From NCBI RefSeq assembly GCF_050436995.1, contig NC_134757.1:10056501-10120500 (forward strand): a stretch of 64,000 bases of DNA. Direction: 5' to 3'. Position numbers and translations under genes: made by a program. This DNA is from Anticarsia gemmatalis. Lineage: Eukaryota > Arthropoda > Insecta > Lepidoptera > Erebidae. Positions 9,822 to 22,504 of this stretch are shown in pieces. The number at the start of each line of letters is the position of its first letter. Position 1 is the first letter of the stretch. Below the pieces are notes generated by a model, which saw nothing but the letters and a program-made list of their open reading frames with translations, did no database searches and had not been told where the DNA came from.

Positions 9822-12740
9822 CTATAACAAAGCACATAGATCAATACTTAAATGACAATTCTTTAAGTTAGACTGACGAAAAAGGTAGTTTAAGACATTC
9901 TGTATTTCTGTTTTTTCATTATGGGGTTTATCTAAAAACGGAGGAAATCGAGATAAAACCAAATTAAAGATTTAAAAAAATTATATGTTATGGCAAGAGC
10001 ACACATAAGCGATAGGAAAGGCGTTACGGAGGCGTACGAAGACATGTTTCTTTCAATATGTGGAAATGCAGTAGTATACTTAAGCACAGACTAAAATCAA
10101 TAAAGTACTCGTGTGAATATTCTACTAAGTGTCTATTTTGATATCCGGAAGTTTAAAATTAAGTTGAAAATCCTCAAATACAAATCAGGTCTCTTTCTCA
10201 TTATTATTTCAAGCAGCATTAATTACAACTCTCGGAGTTTAAAAGATACTTCAGATAATACGCTCGTTTAATTCTGACACGGAAGTTTTAATTAGAAAAC
10301 AATTACCCTTATTATTTTACACACATCATGTGTTAAAACAAAACAAATTATCTAGTAGATTTACGTAAAAATCATGAACTGTTTTTAAGGAATACAATAT
10401 GAAAAAAAAAAACCAATGAGCGTCCCTAGTTTGTAAGCAAAAAGTTAGTTTACCAAAAAAAAATTGAGCAGAATGAAATGTGTATGGGAAACAGCGCTAC
10501 TGAATTGATTTTTTACAGTTTGTCGATAAGTTAACAGCCTTTCAAAAATCTCAGCGGTTTATTTTTTGGTATACTACATGATGTTTACCTATAACTTACA
10601 CGTGTAATAGATGCCGTTACTGTAAAGTGGTAATAAGTAAATAAATTAATAAATAAAGTGCCAATAAATTTATTTTCCAATTGACACAGTCTTGTATAAC
10701 GCCTAACACCATCACCACTAAAAATCAATAACTGAATTTTGCGAAAATGCCTTCAAAACCATATTTGAAAGTTAAACCTATAAATCACACTCAAATTCAG
10801 TTTTCGTATAGATTTTGTGGCGTTTCAGCTATAAAAGTGGCATGCAGTGGCGGTAAATCTGATGATATTAATAGCAGCGAGACTTTGAACTATGGAGCCG
10901 TCGAAGAACGCAAACTATGCTTTATACAACACCTACGATATATTCTGTGCTGATACTTTGAAATATTGTTAGTTTTACGTTTATTTTCTACAGGGATGAA
11001 CTGTTTACAGATTAAGTCTGTCGTAATTTTTTTAAGGGTCCTGTTTTAGTAAATCATCTTTAACTGTCGTCTCAGAATCATAACTTAATCGTTGTTAGCA
11101 TTATTATAATGCAAAGCTCAAATAAAAATATTGTTTTTTTAGGCATATCAAAAGTGTTATAACCCTACCAATCGAAAGTTCACTGATTGATCAATGTCAT
11201 CCAAGACCCACTTAATATCGATATTTCATCTACATTTCGTTAACTGTATACTTATTCTTATACGTTAGTAAGATAAAAGGTCGATATTGCCGTGTAACTT
11301 CATAACATGAATTTAAAACCTTTCCTCCAAAAATCCACACATATCAACTCAAATACTCGTAACCGTGTAACACCCAACATCAGTACATAAACTGTCTCTC
11401 ATAAAAATACCTACCACGATCAACACCACTAAATAAAAGCCTAACATTTACATCCTTAGTAAATAGCCTATAAAGTCAGTACTTTAACCATTGCGGACAC
11501 ACTAAAGAGTGTTGTCAACAAAACAGTAGCGGTGCATTCAGAGCGTGACGGGATAATAAAACAAGCCCGAATTACTTGATGTATATTGTACAGTCATGAG
11601 TAGAAATTTGTGTATAATGAGCTGACCCGTGCGGCTTAACTCGCGTTTAAATTTTCATCCTTTTTCCAGCCGGTGCTGGTTGCTTTTAAGTAACTAGTAT
11701 TTTCATAAAAAAAAACGGTTTGACTTGACCGTAAAACAGACTGATAAAGTTTAGTATCAATAATATTGAAGAATTGGCTGGTTTATTTGCAAGGTTTGCA
11801 TGAAAACAAAATATAATTGTCGTTACAACTCAAATGTAATAAAAAGTTCTTGAAAAGCAATTAGGTATGAGGTCTACAAACCGCTGAAAATGTATTATAG
11901 AAAAAAGTCTTTAATAATGTTTCACTAAATTATGGGAAAAAAGGTATTGTAAATGTGAACAGCGTATACGTATTTTGCCCGTGACTGTACGGTTACAAAG
12001 TAAGCTTAAACTGTCATAGACTATAAATGTGACAACATAAGTACTAGGGAACCTTTAGTAAAGGTTTGTGTAGTTAGGAGTTAAGTCGTTTTAGTTAGGC
12101 TCGGTTGAGGGACTAATTAGCCTTGAACACCAAACGATAATCGAGGTTTCGGCAAGGAATTTTGATGACGGTCTATTTGTGTACAGAAAAATATCGTTGC
12201 GAGAGTGAAGTTTATACGATATTTTTTATTTCTGCTAATAATATTAGGTTGGATTAGGGACAATAGAATGATTTCTTATTAGAAATAACTCTGTGTTAAA
12301 GCATATAGAGAACCAAGAAGTTTCAGCGCTGAGACAAAAAGAAAACCCTAGAGAAGAAAATACTCTTTTAGTAGTATTTATTACAATGGTGCTTACAGAT
12401 CCACGCAATGTAACAGCTCGGTTAGAGCACATCTCGTACACAATTATATAATTCATATGGAAGTACAAAAAGCAATGGCGCGAGTAGACGCTTCCAAGCT
12501 GGATGTGAGTACCGCCAAACAACTTGAATAATTTTGCATTTTTTTTATCTTTATTTTATAAAGGCCCATATATCAGTCCCATAATAACAATACCAAAAAT
12601 ATATACACAGTTTAGATACATCATAATGAACGATTTTTAAGTCCGCTGGGAAAAAGAGCGGTAAGGAATATTACGCTTCGATCACTATTAGTAGAACAAT
12701 CAACCGATAGACAACTGCAGGCTACGTTTAAATTGCTGTC
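9822..12740 (-). other. Intron of the membrane protein gene
   Basis: Joins the exons at 9821 and 13025. AT-rich; frames at 10747-10953 and 12244-12522 show no coding bias. No repeat family recognised before the snap-back element at 12741. Confidence 0.5.
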
Positions 12741-12867
12741 AAACCCCCGGTTTCTGAGGTACTTTAGCGGTAGTTTATCTATTCTATAGCGTTTAAACTC
12801 ATATTAAAAATCGCTTTTGAATAGATAAACTACCGCTAAATGTATATACACAGAAACCGAGGGTCAA
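12741..12867. mobile_element. Snap-back (near-palindromic) MITE, copy 1
   Basis: Nearly the whole element is an inverted repeat. The outer ends are CCCCCGGTTTCTGAGG and CAGAAACCGAGGG. The inner arms are TTTAGCGGTAGTTTATCTATT and its complement AATAGATAAACTACCGCTAAA. A 7-base GTCAAAC directly flanks both ends (12737-12743 and 12863-12869) and may be a target duplication. Other copies are at 35087-35201 and 42812-42986. Confidence 0.75.
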
Positions 12868-13024
12868 ACACCTACTTGTGTTCAAGTTGTTTGGCGACAA
12901 TAATAATGTGCCCAACTCTTGCTACAAGTTACATTGCGCGGCCCCTCAAGATCTTTTAGAAAGTGTAGTGAACAAACAGTGCAGTGTACTAATCATCAAC
13001 TAATTGAAGCTTTACCGCTCTCAC

Positions 13025-13111
13025 CGGCGGAGATGCGCGACGAATGCGGCTGGCTTCTTCTCGTCGACTTCTCGGGAACCTCGGGTGATTCGGTGATTGA
13101 TGTTATTGGAT
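13025..13111 (-). CDS. Internal coding exon, Ser/Pro-rich extracellular linker
   Basis: 87 bases. Seen: acceptor with a long pyrimidine tract, ttttcccacag, ending at 13112, and donor GCCG|gtgagagc at 13025/13024. It has 28 complete codons with two leading bases and one trailing base, matching the phases of both neighbours. The peptide begins PITSITESPEVPEK and is low in complexity. An overlapping plus-strand frame (12919-13143) is most likely a shadow, because only the minus strand has matched splice sites. Function is not known; it looks like a flexible linker that could be optionally spliced. Confidence 0.65.
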
Positions 13112-15109
13112 CTGTGGGAAAATTATACCGTTATTTGTTGTAGCTTTTACTTAGTTGGTAAGAGAGTGAGAGCCATTCGTTAAACGGGTAGTCGTTCACA
13201 GTTACTAACGCTGCAAGCGCCAATCTATACGTAGGTAACTAGTTGGGAGTGGATTGTGTTTGAGGGCACTACCCACGCAAACTTGGAAATGAAATAAAAA
13301 CTTTAATTTTCATTTATATGTTGTGTAAAAGTGAGGCACATCAAAATGATAATATGATGTTAAGTAAAGCGTATGCTTTATTCAGATTTTTTTTAAATGA
13401 AAACTAGTGTTTATCTTAAAAAAAATTCTAACGTTTTGCTACTTAGTTTTGTGCTAACTACTATTACTATACGTTTGTCGTGCCAAACACAGCGACAAAT
13501 GGATACGTGCTTTTAAACCCGAGGTCGACATTCAAAACTTTCTTTTTATTTTCCACCAAAAATATGGCCATTATTCACTGTTTTATCCGCCCACTGTAAA
13601 AGCCTTCAGCGACATTCTTACTCATTCTAGGTCACCTAGCTACTGAAAAAAGCAGTAAAATTTACGTTATTTCGGTCAAAATTAGCAAACGCGTTTAAGA
13701 TTGTAATGAGGAAATTGCTGAGACAGGGATTCAACTTTTAAAAGTAGGTTTTTCATTCTTTTTTTAGTTTTTGGCGGTTAAAATGTTATAGATGGTATGA
13801 TAATGTAGTATTTTTTCTCAATGATTGTTACATATTTGCAATAAATTCAATAAAATTCTAAAAGCGTCGTGCAGTTGTTCAAATTGGATTTCGAAAGCTG
13901 CAATTTTTTTAGTTCCAATAATCTTTTTTATTTTTAATAGTCAATAGTTACTTTTCATGACTCAGTAAAGCTTCGGCAAGAATCGACAAGTTATTTTATT
14001 TAACGAGCTATAATTGTTTATTGACTTATTACTAAAACTCGTATCTCAAGCCCTATTTTCAACCAATCAACACATTCATAATTAAATCTCACCCACACTT
14101 ACAACTACAATATTATTATTTACTAAACATTTAATTCAATTACTTCGTCCCAGTTTTTCATACAAGTAATAACTTTTCCATTTACGCATAAAGCTTTAGT
14201 AATCACATAAGTTTTAAGGGACTTTTAGATTACGATAAAACCTTTTAGTCGTAATATTATGATTGTGGATTACTTCAGAACTTGGAATATAGAGGTGTTT
14301 GAAATACGTGTTGAAAGGATTTTGCCATATGATGGAGATGCTATAGTTGTATATTATTGAATATAGAATTATATTTCTTGTGATGTGAATGCCGATTCAA
14401 TCCTTTAAAGCTTATAATGTGCAGAGAAGCTTAGTATCGGCAGACTTTCCATAACTTAACGTAACTCGCAAAAAGGAAGATCGTTGTTTGAGTAGCTTTG
14501 CCCCACACTTTTGCAACCGTTTGTGATAATAATTCGAGTTCCATAGGTTCCACCGTGTATGTTAGATAATCAATAATGAGATCTCATGAAACTGTGTGTG
14601 TGACACCGCAAAAAAAATATTTTGACGCCGACTGAAAACTTATGAATATTTGAGCCAACGAGCAGTGATTATTAAGTTAGTTATAAACTATAAGTAAGGC
14701 ATTTAGCAACAAAAACCTTTTTAAAATATCGTAACAAGAACGAAATACCTTTAAGGAACGTTTCTGTAGTCTAAAACTACATTTACTATCAAAAGGGTTC
14801 GTAGAACTTAGACCCTAGAATATTTAACAGAAAGGTTCAAGTGCCTACTATGTAAGTACGTGACTGACCCTGTAGTTCTCAAATGCCTGGAGGTAGTCTC
14901 TAATCAACTGAGTTCATTTTAGTACAAATATTTTATTTTTGTAAGTGGATTAGTAGTTAAAACTGATTAAACGTTAATTATATGATTTTTTATTATTCAA
15001 TAATGTTGAATTTTCCATCACAATGTAGATTTTCAGGAAAATATTTTAATGAGATTTACTATTTTTTTGTAAACAATTTACGTGTATATTATAAATAATT
15101 ATCAATTGT
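13112..15109 (-). other. Start of the long intron (13112-34023)
   Basis: AT-rich sequence without recognised genes or repeats. The whole 20.9-kb interval is intronic if the exon at 34024-34122 is real. Confidence 0.4.
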
Positions 15110-15212
15110 TACAACGGTGGGGCACGCACTTGTCAAGCAAAATGGACTCAAGTCCTAACCCCCCCTAAATTCAGAAGACCCTTGCCCAGCAGTGAAGCAG
15201 AGTAATGTCTTA
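15110..15212 (+). repeat. Degraded 3' part of a tRNA-SINE, family A
   Basis: Contains the diagnostic tail gacccttgcccagcagtg and the preceding cactcaagtcctaacccc block of family A (compare 24437-24757), with several losses. Confidence 0.55.
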
Positions 15213-15689
15213 AAAATATACCGCAAGACAAACAATAAAATGGCATTTTCATTCATATCATTCGCTTCATAATTACTTTTACCGTTTCCCGTAATACAGT
15301 GAAATTATTTCAGCTGTAAGCCATCAGTACCGCCTGTTTTCGTAGTAGGAAGTAGCACAGTAATAAAAAAGTTTAATTTATGAATGTTTGCGACGAATGC
15401 ACGCGACCTATTGTTAAAGTTTTGAGGAAAATAACATAAAAACTAAATTTATTATAAAGCTATTTGTCGAGGTGGCATTTATATTCGATTTAGAGGACGA
15501 ATTAACAGATAAAAAAAAACTGAGTGTTAAATACAAAAAAAAACTGATAAATAAAAGAATAAATATAAGTAATATTCTTCTAAATACATACTAAAACTAA
15601 CTATTTTCTAAACTTAAACCCAAATAAAAACAAAATTAAAATATAATAATTAAAATTTACAAAGTTAATTTATGTTATACTGGATAAAT

Positions 15690-15815
15690 TGAACGATTAT
15701 CTAGATCTTTAGTAATACATACTTATTTAGATACATTAACAACCAGGCTAAAAACAAATACTCGTGCTCGTCACACAAATATTTGTCCCGGGTGAGATAC
15801 GAACCCATTTTAAAC
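15690..15815 (-). repeat. tRNA-derived SINE, family D, degraded
   Basis: Shares with 47105-47345 the string attaacaaccaggct...caaatactcgtgctc and the inverted B-box region (cgggtgagatacgaaccc). The overlapping 117-aa frame at 15764-16117 starts in this repeat and is not a gene. Confidence 0.6.
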
Positions 15816-16177
15816 TTTTTAAATTTCAAGAATGCTTTCAAAATAAGGCAAGAATTAATGACAGAAGACCCAATATGTCAATTAAAATGTGTAGGTATTG
15901 TAACGATAAAAATTTTGAGCACAATTTAAAATTGACGGTCGTTTTCGAATTCGGCCTTTACAGCCTAAAAACAATTGATCATAGAACACAACGGCACAGT
16001 GAAGGATTTATAGATAACTTGTGTTCGATAACAAATGTCAGCTTTGATTTATTCGATAACAAGATTTATTGTGAATTTATTTATTTAATTCCTTTTTTTG
16101 GGTTATTGTTTGTTTAATTTTTTTTTGTGTTGGCTCAGTTGAGATTTATGGCATTAAATAATAACTTACTACCCCTG

Positions 16178-16420
16178 TGGCGTGGTCGGTAATGTTTTCT
16201 AACCACAAGGTCCCGAGTTCGATTCCCAGGTCGCACAAATTGCCATTGGTATTTTTCTAATTTACTTTAAGTTATGCTCAATAGTATCCCGAAGTTTGGT
16301 AACGTGCCCGGTATATGGCAAAAAGCTCGCCCCTTATTACATGGGACTAACGTTGTTCAGGGCGAAACGCGGGTGTATTTCATTTACCATCGGATATAAC
16401 AGACGTGATATTATGAATGT
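16178..16420 (+). repeat. tRNA-derived SINE, family C
   Basis: tRNA-like head with gtggcgtggtcggtaatg and B-box gttcgattccc (16217-16232), then the family body tttggtaacgtgcccggtat and catgggactaac, ending near cagacgtgatattatgaat. Other copies: 22735-22950, 24792-24958 and, inverted, 34890-35325. Confidence 0.7.
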
Positions 16421-17881
16421 TTTAATTCTCCTAAAATTTACTTAATACTCAATAATACTAAAAAAAAGTAAAATAACGCAACGCATATGTCTACAAAACA
16501 ACCTTCACAAATGCCTTTAAGGCTGTAACTTCACATATCAATGACAAACGTACAAATTACACATAATAGCATTGTGTACCCACAAGCCTGCCTACCTGCC
16601 TTACCTATGTAGAGTATATGGCCCCGTGGTCACTATTGATTGACCTCAGGTCACCCTCAACGTAATGGCTACTTACGACAGTTTCTATACCGTAATGCTT
16701 GCCATTAGAATTCAATTAGTAAATTGTTTTCGGTTAAATAATATGTAGGTCATTCACCTTCACTGTATGTGGATTCAAAACTATACTGTATACTTTTTGT
16801 AGTCTGTGCGTGTCAGAACTTATCATCTTTTATGAAGGTTTAGAAAAGAAATCGTCACATAGATACATAATAGACCAAAAGGTTTAACATAAATATTATT
16901 ATAAACGAATTTCGAACAGGTTAACAAATAAGTAAAAATTGTATTTAAAGCAGTACCTAGAGGGCAGTAAGTTGTTTAATAGGTCTGCAGTTCTATGGTC
17001 TCTGCCTACCTCTGCGGGAACAAGGCGTGATTTTATGTATGTTTGTATGTGTTCTCCCACTAAATACAAAAATAGCCATATTTCATCAAAACCGTGTCCC
17101 AACACAATAAACATACTTTGAAACATTTTTAACAAGAAAAACTCGTAATAAAGACTCCTTAACATGGACTTTGTGAAGTTTTATGAAGCAAATTTTCCTA
17201 TTTGGCAATTTTACTTTCCTTGAGATTTTTTGTTAAATAATTTTATTAGATGTTACTGAGTTATCTTACTTTTAAAATGGAATATTTTATTCAAACAACT
17301 TTATGCTGAGGATTGAATCATAAAATAATATAAATCTTTGCCATTTTTTATAACACGGGTTTGTTAAACATTTCAGCGGTACGATCAATATTGGAGTTAT
17401 AGAAATACCTTCTCTTTTTAAAGTCGATTAAAAATTAAACTGGAACTATGATTGTCAAAGCGATATCAAAAGATTTAACCGGCAGTTATTACGTACGATA
17501 TAACGTCTATGAGAAATTAAAGGAGAGACTCTACAAACTCGTTAAATCACTTAATATCTTTATGTAGTTTTATGCAATGCTCTTCCAATTAACAAAGACT
17601 ATTGTTAAAATAAAACCTGTGTCCTTACATCTTTAGAGAGCATACTCCTTTCGTTCTTCCATTCTTAATCACATTATATACTCAGAAACAAAATAATGAA
17701 TGTAACAAAATGTTTTCAAAACCTCGCAACTTCATTATGCAAACATAGATTCTCAAAAATGTTCCGCGGTGCCTCAGTACCAAAAATGTTCCCCAGATTT
17801 TTCAAATTAGGAAATTGCAGTGCTTTCATAAGCTACTTTTATGCTTGAAACTGACGTAAAATGTGCACTGAATTTAAGATA
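16421..17881. other. AT-rich DNA without a recognisable gene
   Basis: Intronic if the 34-kb exon belongs to the gene. Overlapping short frames near 16899-17165 on both strands have no coding signature. Confidence 0.45.
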
Positions 17882-17889
17882 AGCTAGAG

Positions 17890-18528
17890 CAGGGTTTCCC
17901 AACCTTTTTCTAGTGCGAGCCTTACGCCACTTTATTATGATTAGCGGAAACCCTACAAATAACACAAAAAAACCCTTACATACTTGCAAATAAGTTCCAT
18001 GGATGTATTTTACTATAAATTGTTTTAAATTTAATGCGATGGTTGATTGCGTCGCGAGGGGCTCGCGGCTTAGTTAACAACAGCCACGTGGATCGATCTC
18101 TGAGATTAAGCTACGCTTGCCGAGGTTTTTCTGTGACCATCTTATACTTATCGGGTTCCTCCCGTGTTTCGGAAGGCACGTTAAATTGTGGGTCCCGGCT
18201 GTCATTTTCAAAGATCTTTGGCAGTCGTTAAGAGTAGTCAGAAGTATGAAAGTCTGACAACCAGTCTTACCGAAGGTATCGTGTTATAAACCAGGTAACT
18301 GGGTTGTGGAGGTCAGATAGGCAGCAGTCGCTCCATGTAAAACACTGATATTCAGCTGCATTCGGTGAGACTGGTAGCCGACTCCAACATAGTTTGGCAG
18401 AAAGACTAGGCTGATTAATTTAGGTTGATTGCGCCGCGCTGTTTTGTTTCGTTATATGAATCTATCAAACGGAGAACCGCGCGACGAAAATTTTATGTTG
18501 TCTGCGGAGCTCAGGTTAGGAAACCCTG
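17890..18528. mobile_element. Non-autonomous hAT element with an 8-bp target duplication
   Basis: Ends CAGGGTTTCCCAACCT at 17890 and AGGTTAGGAAACCCTG ending at 18528, an inverted repeat with one mismatch in 16. It is flanked by a perfect 8-base duplication AGCTAGAG (17882-17889 and 18529-18536), as made by hAT transposases. No transposase frame. Of its 639 bases, about 370 are a 5S-SINE inserted later, so the element itself was about 255 bases. Confidence 0.88.
18041..18438 (+). repeat. 5S rRNA-derived SINE, long-tailed subfamily, with 16-bp target duplication
   Basis: The SINE lies between GGTTGATTGCGTCGCG (18041-18056) and GGTTGATTGCGCCGCG (18423-18438), a 16-base direct repeat with one change, the mark of target-primed insertion. 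The head has the 5S-like gattaagctacg...gaggt block; the body has cgtgtttcggaaggcacgtta and gggtcccggctgtca, shared with the short-tailed subfamily. The long tail ends gccgactccaacatagtttgg. It is nested in the hAT element. Confidence 0.82.
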
Positions 18529-18536
18529 AGCTAGAG

Positions 18537-19805
18537 TATACGTGTCTCATTTAAAATTCCTTTTGTAAGCTGTGTAGTTAATTATATGAACCGCGGGCAA
18601 CGTGTGAGCTTGCAGTGCTGAAATTATATTTAATGCGATCGGTTAACGTAATTGCTGGCGGTGAATAAAGTATTCGTGGTTTGTGCTGCGATATTTTGTA
18701 TTTAGTTTTATAAGTATTTTTGATGGTTACTCTCCTACTGCTGCTTATTCTTAATGTAAAAGATGTGTAGAAGCAAATATATAGAAAAAAATAGTATCAT
18801 TTGGCTGTTACTTTATGTACTTTGTCTCGTTTTTTTTATATTTTGATAAACCAAGGAAGGAACGCACTTGGTATGTTAATACTGTCTTCCCTATACTGAC
18901 AATTTCAGGCGCTTTTCTTCCTCGTAGCCATAAATTTGCAATTGCAACATTAGGAAAATGTAGATGTAAGAACCGCAGATTTAGTGTTGAAATTATATTT
19001 ATCTTAACATCTTTTCTTGACAAAGATTTCAAAAGCAACGTGACCCGAAAAATCACACCAAAATAACAAAACTTTCTAAACAAAATCGCAAGCTTAATAT
19101 TTGTTTTGAAACAACGTAAAGTCTCAACAAAAAGTCGTACCATTAATTAGCCGTAACATTTCTCGTATATCGCGCGCTGCACGTAACCATGCGAAGCCTT
19201 TTAATTAACTTGCCTTCAAACTTTAAATATTATGCATAATTCCCTTTGTCTTGCATGCTCACGATACCGTACACGACTTGGATAAATACCCACATTTTAA
19301 CATTTACCGCGTTATATAAATTACTAAGTTTGTTGCACGAAATATAATGAAGTTTTCAACAAATTAGAAATTATTTTTCCCGTGAATTTAGTATATCTTG
19401 AGAAGTTGAGTTTCTTCAAATAAAAACTTACAACGGGTAATTGGAAAAGCGACAATTGATTTTGCATTTACGATTTATGCAATTCGATCGAAACGGCGAG
19501 TTATAAAATAAATATTGAAACCATTCGTAACTTTAAAGTATTCACCGTGCGTTAGACCCGCGCTTGTGCATCTTAGTATTATGTACCTACACAAGCCGCT
19601 ATATTTTAAGAAAGGAAAGAAAATAGTAAAAATGTTAAAGTTGAATTCTACAAGTATAAAAAAACGGAGAACTTTTCGTAAATCATGTTCAAAGAAAATT
19701 TCAAGACCATTTTTTAAATCGTTGATAACAATAGCACAATAAACCCACCGTGAGTATTTCTTCAGCTTGTGTCCATAATATTTCGCTACTTTCTAAAACT
19801 TCTGT
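18537..19805. other. AT-rich DNA without a recognisable gene
   Basis: Frames at 18808-19143 and 19515-19742 show no coding bias or homology that I recognise. Confidence 0.45.
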
Positions 19806-19905
19806 AGGGCGAGTCTGTACCACTATAGGCAATTGCTATCGACAACTGGCTAGCTAATGAGAGGTTTTTTGTATCAAAATCTGATCAGCGCTTGTTTAGT
19901 ACAAA
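19806..19905. repeat. Fragment of the dispersed MITE family with TAGCTATCG-rich ends
   Basis: Shares tatcgacaactggctagcta and tgtatcaaaatctgatcagcgc with the fuller copies at 23771-23955 and 25841-26007. One end only. Confidence 0.5.
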
Positions 19906-20340
19906 TATCAAACTCCAGGTGATCGATAGTAACAACTTTAGATAATACGCGCTACTGAATAATAGACACACACATAGTACAATAAGTTTAATTTGAACAA
20001 CACCTTAAATGAACCGTGTAATAAAATTGGCCACGTTTTGGGACTTGCATTTCATTAGTGCTTGAGTATTCTCGTTCTTTAGGGAGTTCAAATTAGTTTG
20101 TCGCATTCCAAATTAGCATAGTCACAAGTCACGAACACTAGTACTAAAACTCACTCGATTTAAACTTTTGCCTAAACTTTCAGTTAGTCATTTGTTAGTC
20201 TGAATTGTCAGCTTTTCGCAAACTCGTAATTTAATTCGAAGAACTTTAATATACGTATCCACCGATGTATTATATTTTTTAGTATTTGTTGTTAACAATA
20301 ATTCATCAGCTGAGAAAATGTTAACCGTCTAACCATCAAG

Positions 20341-20401
20341 AAAAACAGTTCGGTGACAGACAGACAGGCTGTGTTTACCCTTTGGGCACGGAACCCTAAA
20401 A
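20341..20401 (+). repeat. Fragment of a common insect repeat
   Basis: Contains ggtgacagacagacagg and ttgggcacggaaccctaaaaa, a pairing often seen in lepidopteran repeats. The inverse half of such a repeat is at 40745-40830. Confidence 0.4.
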
Positions 20402-21002
20402 ATAACCACTATGAGGCAGAAATTGGAGATCAAACTTTGAGCGCATACGGAACCGAGCGAGTAGTTACGTTTCTTTTAAAGGTCCATAAGTACACGTACA
20501 TAAAGGCCTTGTTTTAAAAGCGATTAACACAATTCATCTACAAATAAGAAACGTTTTTGGCATTCTAAATTGCATTTGGCAAGATCGTTGCATCGCATGT
20601 AAGTGAGTAACGTCTGCTTTTTACTTTGCCAAGCTTGGCAGTGGGCCTTCCTCGATTGCCAAGTGCCAATGTTCAGGCGTTGAAACCATTGATAGAAAGT
20701 CCTTCATTTGCAAAGGAATGAAGCTTATTTGTTTAACACAATTTACTGTGAACGTCGTGCCAAAATAATGTTTTGTTTTTATGCCAAAACTGTATGATCG
20801 TGTGCCAGGTCTTGTAAGGATGTTTTGCTTTGTTTTGGTTATTTAAATGAGGTCACAGCATGGAATGTGGCTTCAATTCTTGTGCAATGAAAGCAAAGAT
20901 TGAAATTTTTTTGTTACTGCTATGAATGAATTGTGTAACGGGTGTGAATTGTTATGTTACTGTGGAACGGACGCTAGCAGTTTGGCGATACACAGTCCTA
21001 TT
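20402..21002. other. AT-rich DNA without a recognisable gene
   Basis: No gene or repeat recognised. Confidence 0.4.
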
Positions 21003-21160
21003 TCCTACTAATATTATAAATGCGTTAGTTTGTGAATATGTACATATGTTTGTGTCTCTTTCACGAAACAACTACTTTAAAGAATTTCAATGAAATTTGA
21101 TACATGGATAGTTTGTAACCTAGATTAATGACACTTTTTGATACGGGAAATGGTTCCGCA
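21003..21160 (+). mobile_element. Helitron-like element, 5' part
   Basis: Begins TCCTACTAATATTATAAATGCG and continues with the ctctttcacgaaacaac and atttcaatgaaatttgatac blocks of the family at 2174-2422 and 53824-54067. The 3' CTAG end was not found. Confidence 0.6.
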
Positions 21161-21339
21161 CTTATATAAGGCTTTTACTCCTTTTTTATCTCTAAGAAAC
21201 ATTTTTGTACCAAAATCAGCTTACAAGGGTGAGAATGGTCAAGGGTTTTTGGGCTGCGGACAATATCTTACATTAGCGTCGAATGAGGAACTATATACAG
21301 TTTATCAAGTGCCTAACACTAGGTATAGAAATATATAGC

Positions 21340-21690
21340 AATAGAGGAGCTCGTGGTTAAGTGGCGAAAACCGCGCGGATCGGTTTTTCAAATTAAGCTG
21401 CACCTGCCAAGGTTGGTCAGTGTATGGACGACCATATTATACATATCGAGTTTCTCCGTGTTTCGAAAGACACGTTAAATTGTGGGTTCTTGCTGTCTTT
21501 TTCAGCTTGATAGTCTGACAATCAGTCTTACTAGGTATCGTGTATACCCGTGTATACCCAAGTAATTGTGGAGGTCCGATAGGCAGTCGAATCGATCCGA
21601 GTGAAATACTGGTATTCAGCTGCATCCGGTAAAACTGGAAGTCGACTCCAACATAGTTGGAAGAAAGCCTAGGCTGATGATAATTCATAA
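21340..21690 (+). repeat. 5S rRNA-derived SINE, long-tailed subfamily
   Basis: Head attaagctgcacctgccaag, gtcagtgtatggacgacc (compare 5S gtcagtacttggatgggtgacc), body cgtgtttcgaaagacacgtt, tail gtcgactccaacatagttgg and aggctgatgat. The minus-strand frame at 21437-21688 is a translation of this repeat. Confidence 0.75.
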
Positions 21691-21983
21691 TTAAAAATAG
21701 TAGGTCATCATACTGTCTTTTCCATCACTTCGATGAGACTCTAACAGACATGACCATCCTATCAAGTGTAGTATCGACATGGCCTCTTAATTTCAATTAT
21801 CATCGCATGAACAAATAATTGATGGGGCAACGATCCCCAAAGTAATCGACTCGACAAGCGACGTAGGAAAAACCTATTCAAATTAAAAGCTTTACTTAAT
21901 CGGCCGCCCAACACAATCCCTAAGGGAATTTGCGTAATTATTTAATTTACCTGTTCTATGTTAACTATTTCCAAGTATTTCGA

Positions 21984-22200
21984 GGCGCCCATAGCCAGTT
22001 GTGCTCACCGGTCGATAAACGATCTGTGGGTTAAGCAAACCTTGGCGCGGTCATTAAATAGATGGGTGACCTCATAGTCGTATTTGAACTGGGCGTCTCC
22101 GTGCTTCAGAGGGTACGTAAAAAGTCGGTTTCGGTTGCTATCAATTTAAAATAACAGTCGTTAAGCCACGTCAGAAGCGTTGAATATGATCTCATCCAAA
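21984..22200 (+). repeat. 5S rRNA-derived SINE, short-tailed subfamily
   Basis: Head GGTTAAGCAAACC and GATGGGTGACC, body cgtctccgtgcttcagaggg and aacagtcgttaagccacgtc. One extra base in the A-box-like part compared with the copy at 4106. Confidence 0.75.
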
Positions 22201-22504
22201 TGTTTTACAAATACCATTAATCTGCAATGCGATGTATCCTTTTATATTCAACCACATTGACGGAATACCATTTAAAAGCATCGAGTCTATCGTATATTTT
22301 CACTTAAAATAGGTGAGTTCAAACGATTCAGCCGTTTGAACTCGTTAATATTCGTAGGTGTAGCACCGTTAAAGCAATATTCAACCGGCAAAGCTATTTG
22401 AAACAAAGGAACTTTTAACACTTTGCCTAAAATACTGGAAAAGTATTGAGTGATAAAATCGACGAGTGCGGCGAAAGCGTGTCAAGCGTGATAAATGTCT
22501 TACG

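Noticed and set aside
12919..13143. Plus-strand frame of 74 codons
   Set aside because: It overlaps the minus-strand exon 13025-13111, which has matched splice sites and phases; the plus frame is its shadow.
15764..16117. 117-codon plus frame, one of the longest in the window
   Set aside because: It begins in a family D SINE, is AT-driven in composition, and has no recognisable domain.
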